DNA from: Flexivirga caeni
GTDB taxonomy: Bacteria > Actinomycetota > Actinomycetes > Actinomycetales > Dermatophilaceae
NCBI RefSeq assembly: GCF_003724155.1
Contig: NZ_RJJQ01000003.1
Span: forward strand, 217,304-281,303
Direction: 5' to 3'
DNA length: 64,000 nucleotides
Position numbers and translations under genes: made by a program
In this document: piece after piece, positions 25,131 to 33,042 of the stretch
How the letters are laid out: each line of letters starts with the position of its first letter
Numbering within the stretch: the first letter of the stretch is position 1
The notes under the pieces: generated by a model
Databases searched by the model: none
Told to the model about the DNA's origin: nothing
The model's input: only the letters and a program-made list of their open reading frames with translations

Positions 25131-25880
25131 TCAGCCGCCTGTGACGCGGTGGATGAACTGCACGGTCTCATCCTCGATCAGCCGGGCATCGTTGTCGAGG
25201 GTCGCGACGTGGTAGCTGTCCTCCAACAGGATCTCGGTCTTGTCCGTGCTGGAGACGCGGGCGAGCACCAGCGCCGAGCACTCCGGCGGCACGACGTGGT
25301 CGTCGGGCGAGTGCAGCAGCAGCAGCGGCTGGGTGATCTGCGGCAGGTCGCGGGTGACCTGCTCCCACATCTGTCGCTGAGATTGCAACGCGCGCAACGG
25401 TGTTCGCTCATACGCGAGCTCGGTCACGCCAGGCTTCTTGATGTCGCCGGCGATGGCGGGGATCGACGGCAGCACGTGCTGCAGGATCGGCAGCGCCTTG
25501 AGCCGGATGTCTTTCATGACGTATGCCGGGTTGATCAGCACCAGCCCGTCGATGCCGTGCGGATACTTCTGCGCGGCCAGCGTCGCAAGCGTGCCGCCCA
25601 TCGACATACCGACGGCGACGACGTGATCGCAGCGCGCGGCGAGCTCGCCATACGCGCCGTCGATCGCCGACCACCAGTCGCTCCATCGGGTGCGGTTGAG
25701 GTCCTTCCAGTGCGTGCCGTGCCCGGGCAGGCGCGGCAGCCGGACGGTGAAGCCCTCGTCGGCGCACCGCGTCGCGAGCGGCAGCATGCTCTGCGGTGTC
25801 CCGGTGAAGCCGTGGCACACGAGCACACCGGTGGTCGAGCCGTCGTGAGCGAACGGTTCCGCTCCTGGCAACACGTTCAT
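25131..25880 (-). CDS. Alpha/beta hydrolase (carboxylesterase/monoacylglycerol lipase-like)
   Basis: Enzyme of 249 residues. The nucleophile elbow GMSMGG gives the catalytic Ser near residue 91. The Asp lies in LHSPDDHVVPP near 191 and the His in DSYHVATLD near 222, the pattern of Est30-like carboxylesterases and monoacylglycerol lipases. The oxyanion motif CHGFTG is near 23. ATG 25880 is preferred to 25886 because the GAAGGA Shine-Dalgarno then has a six-base spacing. It is divergent from the acyltransferase gene, which together with the fold suggests lipid turnover. Confidence 0.87.
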   Translation of the reverse strand: MNVLPGAEPFAHDGSTTGVLVCHGFTGTPQSMLPLATRCADEGFTVRLPRLPGHGTHWKDLNRTRWSDWWSAIDGAYGELAARCDHVVAVGMSMGGTLATLAAQKYPHGIDGLVLINPAYVMKDIRLKALPILQHVLPSIPAIAGDIKKPGVTELAYERTPLRALQSQRQMWEQVTRDLPQITQPLLLLHSPDDHVVPPECSALVLARVSSTDKTEILLEDSYHVATLDNDARLIEDETVQFIHRVTGG

Positions 25881-25995
25881 CGTCATTCCTTCGGGCGGCG
25901 GATCGCGGTGTGGTCCGGACACATCCTTTCACCTCGGCGCCAGCTGCGGTGCTGCTGCCGTATCCTGCACGCGACCTAAGTTCGAAGGAGACCCG

Positions 25996-26826
25996 GTGTT
26001 CTATTGGCTGCTCAAGTGGGTGCTCCTGGGCCCATTGCTCAAGGGCATCTTCCGGCCGACGGTCGAAGGCGCCCAGAACGTGCCCGAGGAAGGGCCCGCG
26101 ATCCTGGCGAGCAATCACCTGTCGATCGCCGACTGGCTCTTCATGCCGTTGCTGATCCCGCGCCGGGTCACTTTCGTGGCCAAGGCCGAATACTTCAACA
26201 CCCCCGGCGTGAAAGGACGGATGCAGAAGGCGTTCTTCTCCGGCGCCGGTCAGGTCCCGATCGACCGATCCAGTGGCACCGCGGCTGCGGGCGCGCTGGA
26301 GACCGGCCTGCGGATCCTGCGCCGGGGTGAGCTGTTCGGCATCTATCCCGAAGGCACCCGGTCACCGGACGGCCGGCTCTACAAGGGCAAGACCGGCATC
26401 GCCCGCATCGCCCTGGAGTCCGGAGCGCCGGTGATCCCGGTCGGCGTCATCGGCACCGATGTCATCGCACCGCAGGGCAAGCTGTTCGGCCGAATCGTCC
26501 GGCCGAACGTGCGCTTCGGCAAGCCGATGGACTTCTCGCGCTACGAGGGAATGCAGGACGACCGGTTCGTGCTGCGTTCGATCACCGACGAGGTGATGTA
26601 CGAGATCATGCTGCTCAGCGGGCAGGAGTATGTCGACGTCTACGGCTCCTCGGTGAAGAAGGGCCTCACCCAGAAGGCCAAGGAGATCGGCGGGGGCGCT
26701 GCCGCGCTGGCCAGCCAGGCGAAGGACCGGCTGCAGCACCACGGCAAGGACGACGAGGCCGCCGCAGCTGCGGACGACGCCGTGGTCGAGGAGCCGGCGG
26801 CGCCCGACGACGAGAAGTCCCAGTAG
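25996..26826 (+). CDS. plsC: 1-acyl-sn-glycerol-3-phosphate acyltransferase family protein
   Basis: Membrane-associated acyltransferase of 276 residues that likely acylates lysophosphatidic acid in phospholipid synthesis. The HxxxxD motif is NHLSIADW near residue 40, and the glycerol-phosphate-binding EGTRSPDG lies near 118. An N-terminal hydrophobic stretch WLLKWVLLGPLLKGIF could anchor it. A C-terminal Ala/Asp/Glu-rich extension of ~40 residues is probably disordered. GTG 25996 has AAGGAG nine bases upstream, with a TATCCT box at 25961. It matches Rv2182c in order and is followed by aroG. Confidence 0.88.
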   Translation: MFYWLLKWVLLGPLLKGIFRPTVEGAQNVPEEGPAILASNHLSIADWLFMPLLIPRRVTFVAKAEYFNTPGVKGRMQKAFFSGAGQVPIDRSSGTAAAGALETGLRILRRGELFGIYPEGTRSPDGRLYKGKTGIARIALESGAPVIPVGVIGTDVIAPQGKLFGRIVRPNVRFGKPMDFSRYEGMQDDRFVLRSITDEVMYEIMLLSGQEYVDVYGSSVKKGLTQKAKEIGGGAAALASQAKDRLQHHGKDDEAAAAADDAVVEEPAAPDDEKSQ

Positions 26827-26861
26827 GCAATACCGCTTCCGGCAGACCTGCTGGGCGCCCG

Positions 26862-26867
26862 TACCCT
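26862..26867 (+). promoter_or_regulatory. -10 element TACCCT of aroG
   Basis: TANNNT hexamer six bases before GTG 26874; predicts a leaderless aroG mRNA. Confidence 0.5.
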
Positions 26868-26873
26868 TGTCGG

Positions 26874-28247
26874 GTGAGCACGACGACCCCCGACGCCTCC
26901 ACGATGCAGCGCCTGTTGACCGAGCAGGTCGACTGGCCGCAGTTGCCGGCTCTGCAGCAGCCGCAGTGGCCGGATGCCGACGCGGTCCGCCGGGTGCGCG
27001 GTGAACTCGCCGCCGCACCGCCGCTGGTCTTCGCCGGCGAATGTGACGTGCTGCGTTCGCGGCTTGCCGCCGCTGCGGTCGGCGACGCGTTCGTACTGCA
27101 GGGCGGCGACTGCGCCGAGCGCTTCTCCGAGGCCACCGCCGACAACATCCGCGACCGGGTCAAGACCATCCTGCAGATGGCTGCCGTGCTGACGTATGGC
27201 GCGAGCACCCCGATCGTGAAGATTGGCCGGCTGGCCGGGCAGTACGCCAAACCGCGCAGCAAGGACACCGAAACCCGGGGTGGCGTGACCCTGCCGGCGT
27301 TCCGCGGCGACATCATCAACGACTTCGAGTTCGACGCGGACGCGCGCACACCCGACCCTGAGCGGCTGCTGCGTGCCTACCACACCGCGTCGTCGACCCT
27401 GAACCTCGTACGCGCTTTCACCACAGGCGGTTTCGCCGATCTGCGGCAGGTGCACGAGTGGAACCGCGGCTTCATCGCCAACGCGGCATACTCCCGCTAC
27501 GAGAAGATCGCGCGGGAGATCGACCAGGCGATGAAGTTCATGCTCGCGTGCGGTGTCGACTTCGATGCCACTCCGCTGTCGGGTGTGGAGTTCTTCGCCA
27601 GCCACGAGGCGCTGCTGCTGGACTACGAGCAGCCGCTGACCCGCATCGACTCCCGCACCGGCAACCCCTACGCGGTGTCCGGCCACTTCGTGTGGGTCGG
27701 TGAGCGCACGCGGCAGCTGGACCACGCGCACGTGGACTTCGCCGCGCGCATTCACAACCCGATCGGGGTCAAGCTCGGTCCGACCGCCGACCCGGACGAG
27801 GTCGTGCAGCTGATCGACCGGCTCGACCCGGAGCGCAAGCCCGGCCGGCTGACCTTCATCACCCGGATGGGTGCCGGGAATGTCCGTGACAAGCTGCCGG
27901 CCATCGTGCGGCGGGTGACCCAGACCGGGGCCCAGGTCGTCTGGATCTGCGACCCGATGCACGGCAACACGTTCGAGTCCTCGACCGGCTTCAAGACGCG
28001 CGAGTTCGACGACATCATCGAGGAGGTCCGTGGTTTCTTCGAGGTGCACCGCGACCTCGGCACCGTGCCCGGGGGCTTGCACGTCGAACTCACCGGCAAC
28101 GATGTCACCGAGTGTCTCGGCGGGTCCGAGAAGATCATCGACGCCGACCTCGAGAAGCGCTACGAGACCGCCTGCGACCCGCGCCTCAATCACCAGCAGA
28201 GCCTGGAACTCGCTTTCCTCGTGTCGGAGATGCTTTCCGGGCGCTGA
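26874..28247 (+). CDS. aroG: Class II DAHP synthase
   Basis: First enzyme of the shikimate pathway, 457 residues, condensing phosphoenolpyruvate with erythrose-4-phosphate. The class II type is clear from LQGGDCAERF near 79, KIGRLAGQYAKPRS near 117, the ISP-like HEWNRGFIAN region near 196 and the metal/PEP motif VWICDPMHGNT near 356 with the conserved Cys and His. The length equals the M. tuberculosis enzyme, which is feedback-inhibited by aromatic amino acids. GTG 26874 is supported by TACCCT six bases upstream. The downstream 124 bases hold a repeated element. Confidence 0.96.
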   Translation: MSTTTPDASTMQRLLTEQVDWPQLPALQQPQWPDADAVRRVRGELAAAPPLVFAGECDVLRSRLAAAAVGDAFVLQGGDCAERFSEATADNIRDRVKTILQMAAVLTYGASTPIVKIGRLAGQYAKPRSKDTETRGGVTLPAFRGDIINDFEFDADARTPDPERLLRAYHTASSTLNLVRAFTTGGFADLRQVHEWNRGFIANAAYSRYEKIAREIDQAMKFMLACGVDFDATPLSGVEFFASHEALLLDYEQPLTRIDSRTGNPYAVSGHFVWVGERTRQLDHAHVDFAARIHNPIGVKLGPTADPDEVVQLIDRLDPERKPGRLTFITRMGAGNVRDKLPAIVRRVTQTGAQVVWICDPMHGNTFESSTGFKTREFDDIIEEVRGFFEVHRDLGTVPGGLHVELTGNDVTECLGGSEKIIDADLEKRYETACDPRLNHQQSLELAFLVSEMLSGR

Positions 28248-28263
28248 GGAGCAGCTTTCCGTC

Positions 28264-28343
28264 CCGAGTGGGCACTTACTGGTGAGTATGGGGGTGTACT
28301 CGTCGGTAACCGCACCGAGTGGGCAGTTACTGGCGGGTAACGG
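28264..28343. repeat. Two imperfect 28-base direct repeats after aroG
   Basis: Units at 28264-28291 and 28315-28342, spaced 51 bases, agree at about 24 of 28 positions (core GAGTGGGCA-TTACTGG). Within each, TTACT faces AGTA or GGTAA as a short hairpin, and GAGTA/TACTC pairs across the gap. The region has no gene. Confidence 0.6.
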
Positions 28344-28371
28344 ATCGGTGCTGGACTGGGTGACTTCCCGG

Positions 28372-28998
28372 TCAGCGTACGAACGTGAACCAGTGGTCGG
28401 CAGGTTCGAGCGGCTGCCGTTCGCCGGCGAACCGGTGCGTGCCGACGGACCACGTGTCACCGTCCGGTGCGACGAAGGAGATCTCCTCGAATCCTGCCTC
28501 CAGGAACCACTTCCGCACCCGCGGTGTGACGTCCGGCTCGGCCCGATGTCGCGTCCACACGACCTGAGCGTCGGTTGCGCATAGCTGCGGCAGCGCTTCG
28601 ATGGTTCGCTTGATGTCCCGGTCGCTGATGTTGCCGAACACTCCGCACATGAGCACGAGATCGGCCGGAGCAGCGTCAGCGTAGATCGCCGCGTCGGCTG
28701 CGTCGGCGCACGTCACCGTGAGATGGGCGGCCAAGCCGTCCGCGGTGGCGCGTGCGCGTGCGGCGAGCGTCACGTCATACTCCACGAGCAGCCCGGTCAC
28801 CCGGCCGGCATCGTCGCGAATGGCCAACGCTCCCAAGAGATCTCGGCCATCACCCGCACATGCGCTGATGATCCGAACCGGGGCAGGGCGCGTTCGGTCC
28901 AGGAAGTGATGGATCGACTGTCGCACGGAGTCGAGCCGGTCGTTCAGGCCCGAGCCGGGGCGTTCGTAGGCTTCGTGCTATTCGCTCCAGTCAGTCAC
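28372..28998 (-). pseudogene. Class I SAM-dependent methyltransferase with amber at codon 7
   Basis: The frame from GTG 28998 reads MTDWSE, then TAG (28978-28980), then HEAYERPGS and continues to residue 208. Family members of this type normally begin with a W-x-x-W-H-x-x-Y stretch, so TAG stands where TGG (Trp) is expected. A TAGCAT -10 box lies six bases before GTG 28998, confirming the original start. Downstream, the SAM-binding ISACAGDGRDLLG and LVLMCGVFGN motifs are intact to the end. Translation could restart at GTG 28926, giving 184 residues without the N-terminal segment. The gene is therefore a fresh pseudogene, a shortened functional gene, or a sequencing error. Confidence 0.75.
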
Positions 28999-29004
28999 CA
29001 GCGA

Positions 29005-29010
29005 ATGCTA
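29005..29010 (-). promoter_or_regulatory. -10 element TAGCAT of the methyltransferase
   Basis: TANNNT hexamer six bases before GTG 28998 on the - strand; shows the start upstream of the amber codon is the native one. Confidence 0.5.
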
Positions 29011-29084
29011 GGCCCATCTGTCTGTCCCGAACCTTCGACTGTCGAGGGTTGCGTATGCCGGGGGCGACCCGACACGAGCTCGCT

Positions 29085-30290
29085 CTACTCGGCCGCCCGC
29101 CCGAGCGCCGTGATCGTCGCGGTCAGGACGATGCAGAGCAGGATGACCCCGATCCCGAGGACTCTCCATCCCTGTACGGTGGCGAGCAGGCCCGCGGTCA
29201 ATGAGCCGATGACCTGGAAGGTTCCGGTGATTGCTTCGGCGACCGGCTGGACCTTGCCTCGCTCGGCGCGCCGGTAGGAGGCGGCGATCATCGCGCTGCC
29301 GCCGCTGTAGGCAAGGTTCCACCCGACGCCGACCGCGAGCATCGCGGTGAGGAAGGACCAGGTCGCTGTGCTGTAGATCGCTGCCGCACCCGCGAGGAAC
29401 ACGAGAGCGACGCCGGTGACGGTGATGATCCGTTCGCCGAGGCGGTCGATCACCCGGGCGACGAGGAAACCGGGCGCGAACATGCCGATCATGTGCAGCT
29501 GCACCGCGAACGCGGCCTCCGACGCGGTGTGACCCATCGCTACCCCGGCGATCGGCCCGGCGGTCATCATCGAGCCCATCGTGACCGCGGCGAACGCGGT
29601 CGTGGCGACGCCGGCCAGTAGAGCCGGCTGCTGCCACAGCTCCGTGCGAGAGCGAGCTCCGACAATCGGCGTGTGGCTGTCGGTGCCGGCCGGAGGTTCG
29701 GCGAGCGTGCCGGGCAGGGTCGAATTCCAGACTGCCGCGAGTCCGCCGAGGACCGCCACGAGCAGGTAGCTGGCGACATACACCACGGGCAGCACGTGCG
29801 CAGCCCAGGTCGCGAGGAACGGCCCGATCAGGGCCGCCACCAGCCCGCCGGCGAGCACTGTGGTGATCGCCGCCGCCCGCGCCCCTCCGGAAGCATCTGC
29901 CGCGGCGTAGCGGTAATAGCCGGCGCCCGCGTTGTAGACGCCGATCAGGCAGGTGCCCAGGCAGAACAGCCAGAAGGAGCCGGTCTGGACCGCCATCGCC
30001 GAGATCACCCCGGCGATCAGCGCGACACCCGCCACTGTGACGAACACGGCCCGGTACCCGTGCCGTCCGATCAGTCTCGATACCAGGAAGGTGGAGACCA
30101 CTGTGCCGGCCGAGATCAGGCTGAACGGCAGCGTCGCCAGGTCGCGGCCCGGTGCCAGCCGATTTCCCACAATGCCGGTCAGGGTCAGGTCCACAGAGCT
30201 ACCGAAGACGTACAGCGCCTGGGACGGTGCGAGGCGGCGCGCGATGTGCAGGTCGGCTCGCCGGTCTGTTGGGGCGGACACGGTGTTCAT
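29085..30290 (-). CDS. Major facilitator superfamily transporter
   Basis: Membrane protein of 401 residues with about twelve hydrophobic helices in two six-helix halves. The first half starts LAPSQALYVFGSSVDLTLTG, and the loop with RLIGRHGYRAVF corresponds to the MFS cytoplasmic 2-3 loop. The second half has an equivalent ARVIDRLGERII. The long N-terminal extension of the open frame to 30887 overlaps the divergent regulator; ATG 30290 is the likely start. It pairs with the GlxA-type regulator, and an inverted repeat lies between them. The substrate is unknown; YfcJ/NarK-like efflux is possible. Confidence 0.83.
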   Translation of the reverse strand: MNTVSAPTDRRADLHIARRLAPSQALYVFGSSVDLTLTGIVGNRLAPGRDLATLPFSLISAGTVVSTFLVSRLIGRHGYRAVFVTVAGVALIAGVISAMAVQTGSFWLFCLGTCLIGVYNAGAGYYRYAAADASGGARAAAITTVLAGGLVAALIGPFLATWAAHVLPVVYVASYLLVAVLGGLAAVWNSTLPGTLAEPPAGTDSHTPIVGARSRTELWQQPALLAGVATTAFAAVTMGSMMTAGPIAGVAMGHTASEAAFAVQLHMIGMFAPGFLVARVIDRLGERIITVTGVALVFLAGAAAIYSTATWSFLTAMLAVGVGWNLAYSGGSAMIAASYRRAERGKVQPVAEAITGTFQVIGSLTAGLLATVQGWRVLGIGVILLCIVLTATITALGRAAE

Positions 30291-30314
30291 CGCAGTCCAT
30301 GCTCCGGGCGCGAA

Positions 30315-30363
30315 TTCCTGCCAACAAGTGGCAGGAAAGACTACTTGCGATAGATTTCTGCCA
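30315..30363. promoter_or_regulatory. Operator-like inverted repeat between MFS and GlxA genes
   Basis: TTCCTGCCA (30315-30323) and TGGCAGGAA (30329-30337) form a perfect nine-base inverted repeat with a five-base spacer. A third half-site TTTCTGCCA (30355-30363) overlaps the glxA-type start. A -10 box TAGATT (30351-30356) sits six bases before ATG 30363, so the repeat covers the -35 region. Confidence 0.6.
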
Positions 30364-31340
30364 TGGACAACGAACCGGCAGCATCCGTTCCGGCGCGGCG
30401 CCATCAGGTCGCGGTGCTTGCCCTGGCAGGGGCCTATCCGATGGAGGTCGGGATGCCGTTCCATATCCTCGGCCGTCCCGGCCTGCCGTATGACGTGCAG
30501 CTCTGCGCCACCGCCGCCGGGCCGGTCGACACCGCAGACGGCTGGCAGATGGTCGTCCCGCACGGCCTCGACGCCGTGGCCCGCGCAGACACGGTGATCA
30601 TCCCCGCGTTCAAGCACCACCTCGACGGAGCCCCGGATGACGCCGCAGCCGCACTTCGCCGCGCCCATAGGCGCGGTGCCCGGATCGTGTCGATCTGCAC
30701 CGGAGCGTTCGCGCTCGCGTCCGCCGGGCTCCTCGACGGTCGTCGCGCCACAACCCATTGGCGAGAAGCGGGGGACCTGCAGAGGCGCTACCCGGCGGTC
30801 ACAGTCGACGCCGACGTCCTGTTCGTCGACGAAGACAGCATCGTGACCTCCGCCGGTGTCGCCAGCGGCATCGACGTCTGCCTGCACCTGTTACGCGCCG
30901 ACCACGGCGCTGCCCTCGCGAACTCCGTCGCCCGGCAGATCGTCGCGGCCCCGCGCCGCGAAGGCGGCCAAGCACAATTCATCGAACGCGACGCGCCACC
31001 AAGCCGCCAGCAGGGACTCGGCCCAACGCTGGAATGGGCGCTCGCCCACCTGGACCGGCCGCTCACCGTCGCCGACCTGGCAACCCACGCACACCTGTCG
31101 CCCCGCACCTTCGCACGCAGCTTCACCGCCGAGACCGGAACGACCCCGGTGCGATGGCTCAACGCCGCCCGCGTCGACCGCGCCCGTGAACTCCTGGAAA
31201 CGACCGGTGCCGGCATCGACCACATCGCCGACCTCTGCGGACTCGGCACACCGGCCAACCTCCGCCAGCACTTCCACCGGATCACCGGAACCACGCCCAG
31301 TGAATACCGCCGAACGTTCGCGACGGCGGAGAGGGACTGA
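30363..31340 (+). CDS. GlxA family AraC-type regulator (DJ-1/PfpI + HTH)
   Basis: Regulator of 325 residues. Residues 14-185 form a DJ-1/PfpI-like domain; the nucleophile-elbow Cys is in IVSICTGAFALAS near 114, followed by GRRATTHW. Residues 220-320 carry the AraC double HTH (TVADLATHAHLSPRTFARSF and IADLCGLGTPANLRQHF) ending SEYRRTF. Such proteins usually sense a metabolite or reactive compound through the DJ-1 domain. It is divergent from the MFS gene, with a clear inverted-repeat operator between them, so it probably controls both. Confidence 0.9.
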   Translation: MDNEPAASVPARRHQVAVLALAGAYPMEVGMPFHILGRPGLPYDVQLCATAAGPVDTADGWQMVVPHGLDAVARADTVIIPAFKHHLDGAPDDAAAALRRAHRRGARIVSICTGAFALASAGLLDGRRATTHWREAGDLQRRYPAVTVDADVLFVDEDSIVTSAGVASGIDVCLHLLRADHGAALANSVARQIVAAPRREGGQAQFIERDAPPSRQQGLGPTLEWALAHLDRPLTVADLATHAHLSPRTFARSFTAETGTTPVRWLNAARVDRARELLETTGAGIDHIADLCGLGTPANLRQHFHRITGTTPSEYRRTFATAERD

Positions 31341-31350
31341 CGGCTCCGCC

Positions 31351-32541
31351 TTACGGCTCGAGATTGAGCTCCTTGGGCAGCTTGTGGATCTTCTGCCGGC
31401 GCTTGCGGCGCTTGGGGATCATCGAGCGCATCTCCTCCAGCTTGCCGAAGCAGAGCAGCCGGTCGTCGGCCTCCAGCACGGTGCCATTGCGCGGGTTGGG
31501 CACGACCCCCGTGCCGCGGTGCAGGGTCAGCACGGTGATGTCGCGCTCGCGCAGGCCGGAGTCACCGATGGACTTGCCGACGATGTCCGCGTCGCCGTGC
31601 ACGGCGAGTTCGGCCACGCCATACCCACGGGAGACGGTGAGACGCTGGCGCACGTCGATCTCGGGGAACGCGACCTGGTTGTCGACGTAGTCGATGATGG
31701 CTCCGGCGACGTCGAGCTTGGTGGCGGCCTCGATGCCCTCCAGACCGGGGGAGGAGTTGACCTCCATGACGAGCGGCCCGTCCTCGCCTTCGAGCATGTC
31801 GACGCCCGCCACCTTCAGGCCCATGATCTGCGCGGCACGGACCGCCGTCTCCTCGAATTCGGGTGACAGTTCTACCTTTTCGACCGAGCCTCCGCGATGC
31901 ACGTTCGAGCGGAACTCGTCGCCCTTGGCGACGCGGCGCATGGCCGCGACCACTCGTTCCCCGACAACCAGTGCGCGTATGTCGCGACCCTTGCTCTCCT
32001 TCACGAACGACTGGATCAGCACGTTCTGCTTGGTGCTCTGCAAGGTCTCGATGATCGCCTCGGCGACCTTGTTGTCGGGTGCCAGGATCACGCCGATGCC
32101 CTGGGTGCCCTCGAGCAGTTTGATGACCACCGGAGCGCCCCCGACCCGCTCGATCGCGGGCAGCACATCGCCACGGTTGCGCACGAAAGCCGTCGGCGGC
32201 ATACCGATGTGGTGCCGGGACAAGATCTGGCTCGCGCGCAGCTTGTCACGCGAATTCGTAATGCCGGTAGCCGTATTCGGTGTGTAGACGTCCATCTGCT
32301 CGAACTGCCGCACGACGGCGGTGCCGAAGTAGGTGACCGAGTTGCCGATGCGCGGCAGGATCGCGTCGTAGTCCGACAGCGGCCGGCCACGGAACTGCAG
32401 GTCCGGGTCGGGGCCGGACAGGTCGATCGCGAACCGCAAGGTGTTGAGCACCTTCACCGTATGACCCCGTTCCAGGGCTGCGGAACGCAGTCGCTGGGTG
32501 GAGTAGGCGCGCGGAGCGCAGGACAGGATCGCGAGCTTCAC
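31351..32541 (-). CDS. rimK: RimK family ATP-grasp ligase with C-terminal TrkA-C (RCK_C) domain
   Basis: Ligase of 396 residues. Residues 1-290 match RimK, which adds glutamate (or similar) to protein or peptide ends: KLAILSCAP at the start, KLLEGTQGIGVI for ATP binding near 143, and MEVNSSPGLEGIE with metal ligands near 261. The last ~100 residues are unlike E. coli RimK: GVAELAVHGDADIVGKSIG...LTLHRG...EADDRLLCFGKLEEM follows the TrkA-C pattern, a nucleotide-sensing domain of potassium channels. GTG 32541 is preferred to ATG 32583. It is divergent from a RimK-associated protease gene, the usual partner. Confidence 0.87.
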   Translation of the reverse strand: MKLAILSCAPRAYSTQRLRSAALERGHTVKVLNTLRFAIDLSGPDPDLQFRGRPLSDYDAILPRIGNSVTYFGTAVVRQFEQMDVYTPNTATGITNSRDKLRASQILSRHHIGMPPTAFVRNRGDVLPAIERVGGAPVVIKLLEGTQGIGVILAPDNKVAEAIIETLQSTKQNVLIQSFVKESKGRDIRALVVGERVVAAMRRVAKGDEFRSNVHRGGSVEKVELSPEFEETAVRAAQIMGLKVAGVDMLEGEDGPLVMEVNSSPGLEGIEAATKLDVAGAIIDYVDNQVAFPEIDVRQRLTVSRGYGVAELAVHGDADIVGKSIGDSGLRERDITVLTLHRGTGVVPNPRNGTVLEADDRLLCFGKLEEMRSMIPKRRKRRQKIHKLPKELNLEP

Positions 32542-32565
32542 GTGGGTACCTGCAAAGATGTCGGG

Positions 32566-33042
32566 GTGTCCGGGACGAACCATTCAAGCATCACCGTGGG
32601 GTGGCGTGAGTGGGTGAGTCTCCCCGAACTCGGTGACCTGCGGATCAAGGCGAAACTGGACACCGGAGCGCGCACTTCGGCGTTGCACGCGTTCGACGTG
32701 GAAGAGGTGCGGCAGGGCGACACCGACTGGGTGCGCTTCTCGATCCATCCGTGGCAGCGCTCGGCGGAGGACGCGGTGCGCCTCGCCCTGCCGGTGCACG
32801 ACCGGCGCGCGGTGCGCAGCTCCTCGGGGCATGTGGGGCATCGTGTCGTCGTTCTGATGGACGTCGTGCTGAGCGAGCAGCGCACCACCGTCGAGGTAAC
32901 CCTCAGCCGCCGTGACGAGATGGGCTTCCGGATGCTGATCGGCCGCGAGGCCCTCCGGCAAGGGTTTCTGGTGGATTCCAGCAGGTCCTATCTCGGTGGC
33001 CGTCCGAAGCGCGCGATCCGCCGCAAGAACCGGGGCCGGTGA
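32566..33042 (+). CDS. RimK-associated retropepsin-like protease (ATP-dependent zinc protease family)
   Basis: Protein of 158 residues of the PF05618 type. The catalytic-like motif KLDTGARTSALHA lies near residue 30 (DTGA, as in retroviral and bacterial aspartic proteases), and the flap/second part has MLIGREALRQGFLVD. Despite the family name no zinc motif is seen. In other bacteria such genes sit beside rimK and control its action. Starts GTG 32566 or GTG 32599 are possible; only 24 bases separate the first from the rimK start, so the mRNA is probably leaderless. The next gene begins on its stop codon. Confidence 0.82.
   Translation: MSGTNHSSITVGWREWVSLPELGDLRIKAKLDTGARTSALHAFDVEEVRQGDTDWVRFSIHPWQRSAEDAVRLALPVHDRRAVRSSSGHVGHRVVVLMDVVLSEQRTTVEVTLSRRDEMGFRMLIGREALRQGFLVDSSRSYLGGRPKRAIRRKNRGR

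Noticed and set aside
3497..29010. General amber (TAG) recoding, suggested by two interrupted genes
   Set aside because: Several intact genes end in TAG at the family-expected length (trpD, lysG, plsC, guaD, the YjbR gene, the EEP-family gene), so TAG works as a stop here.
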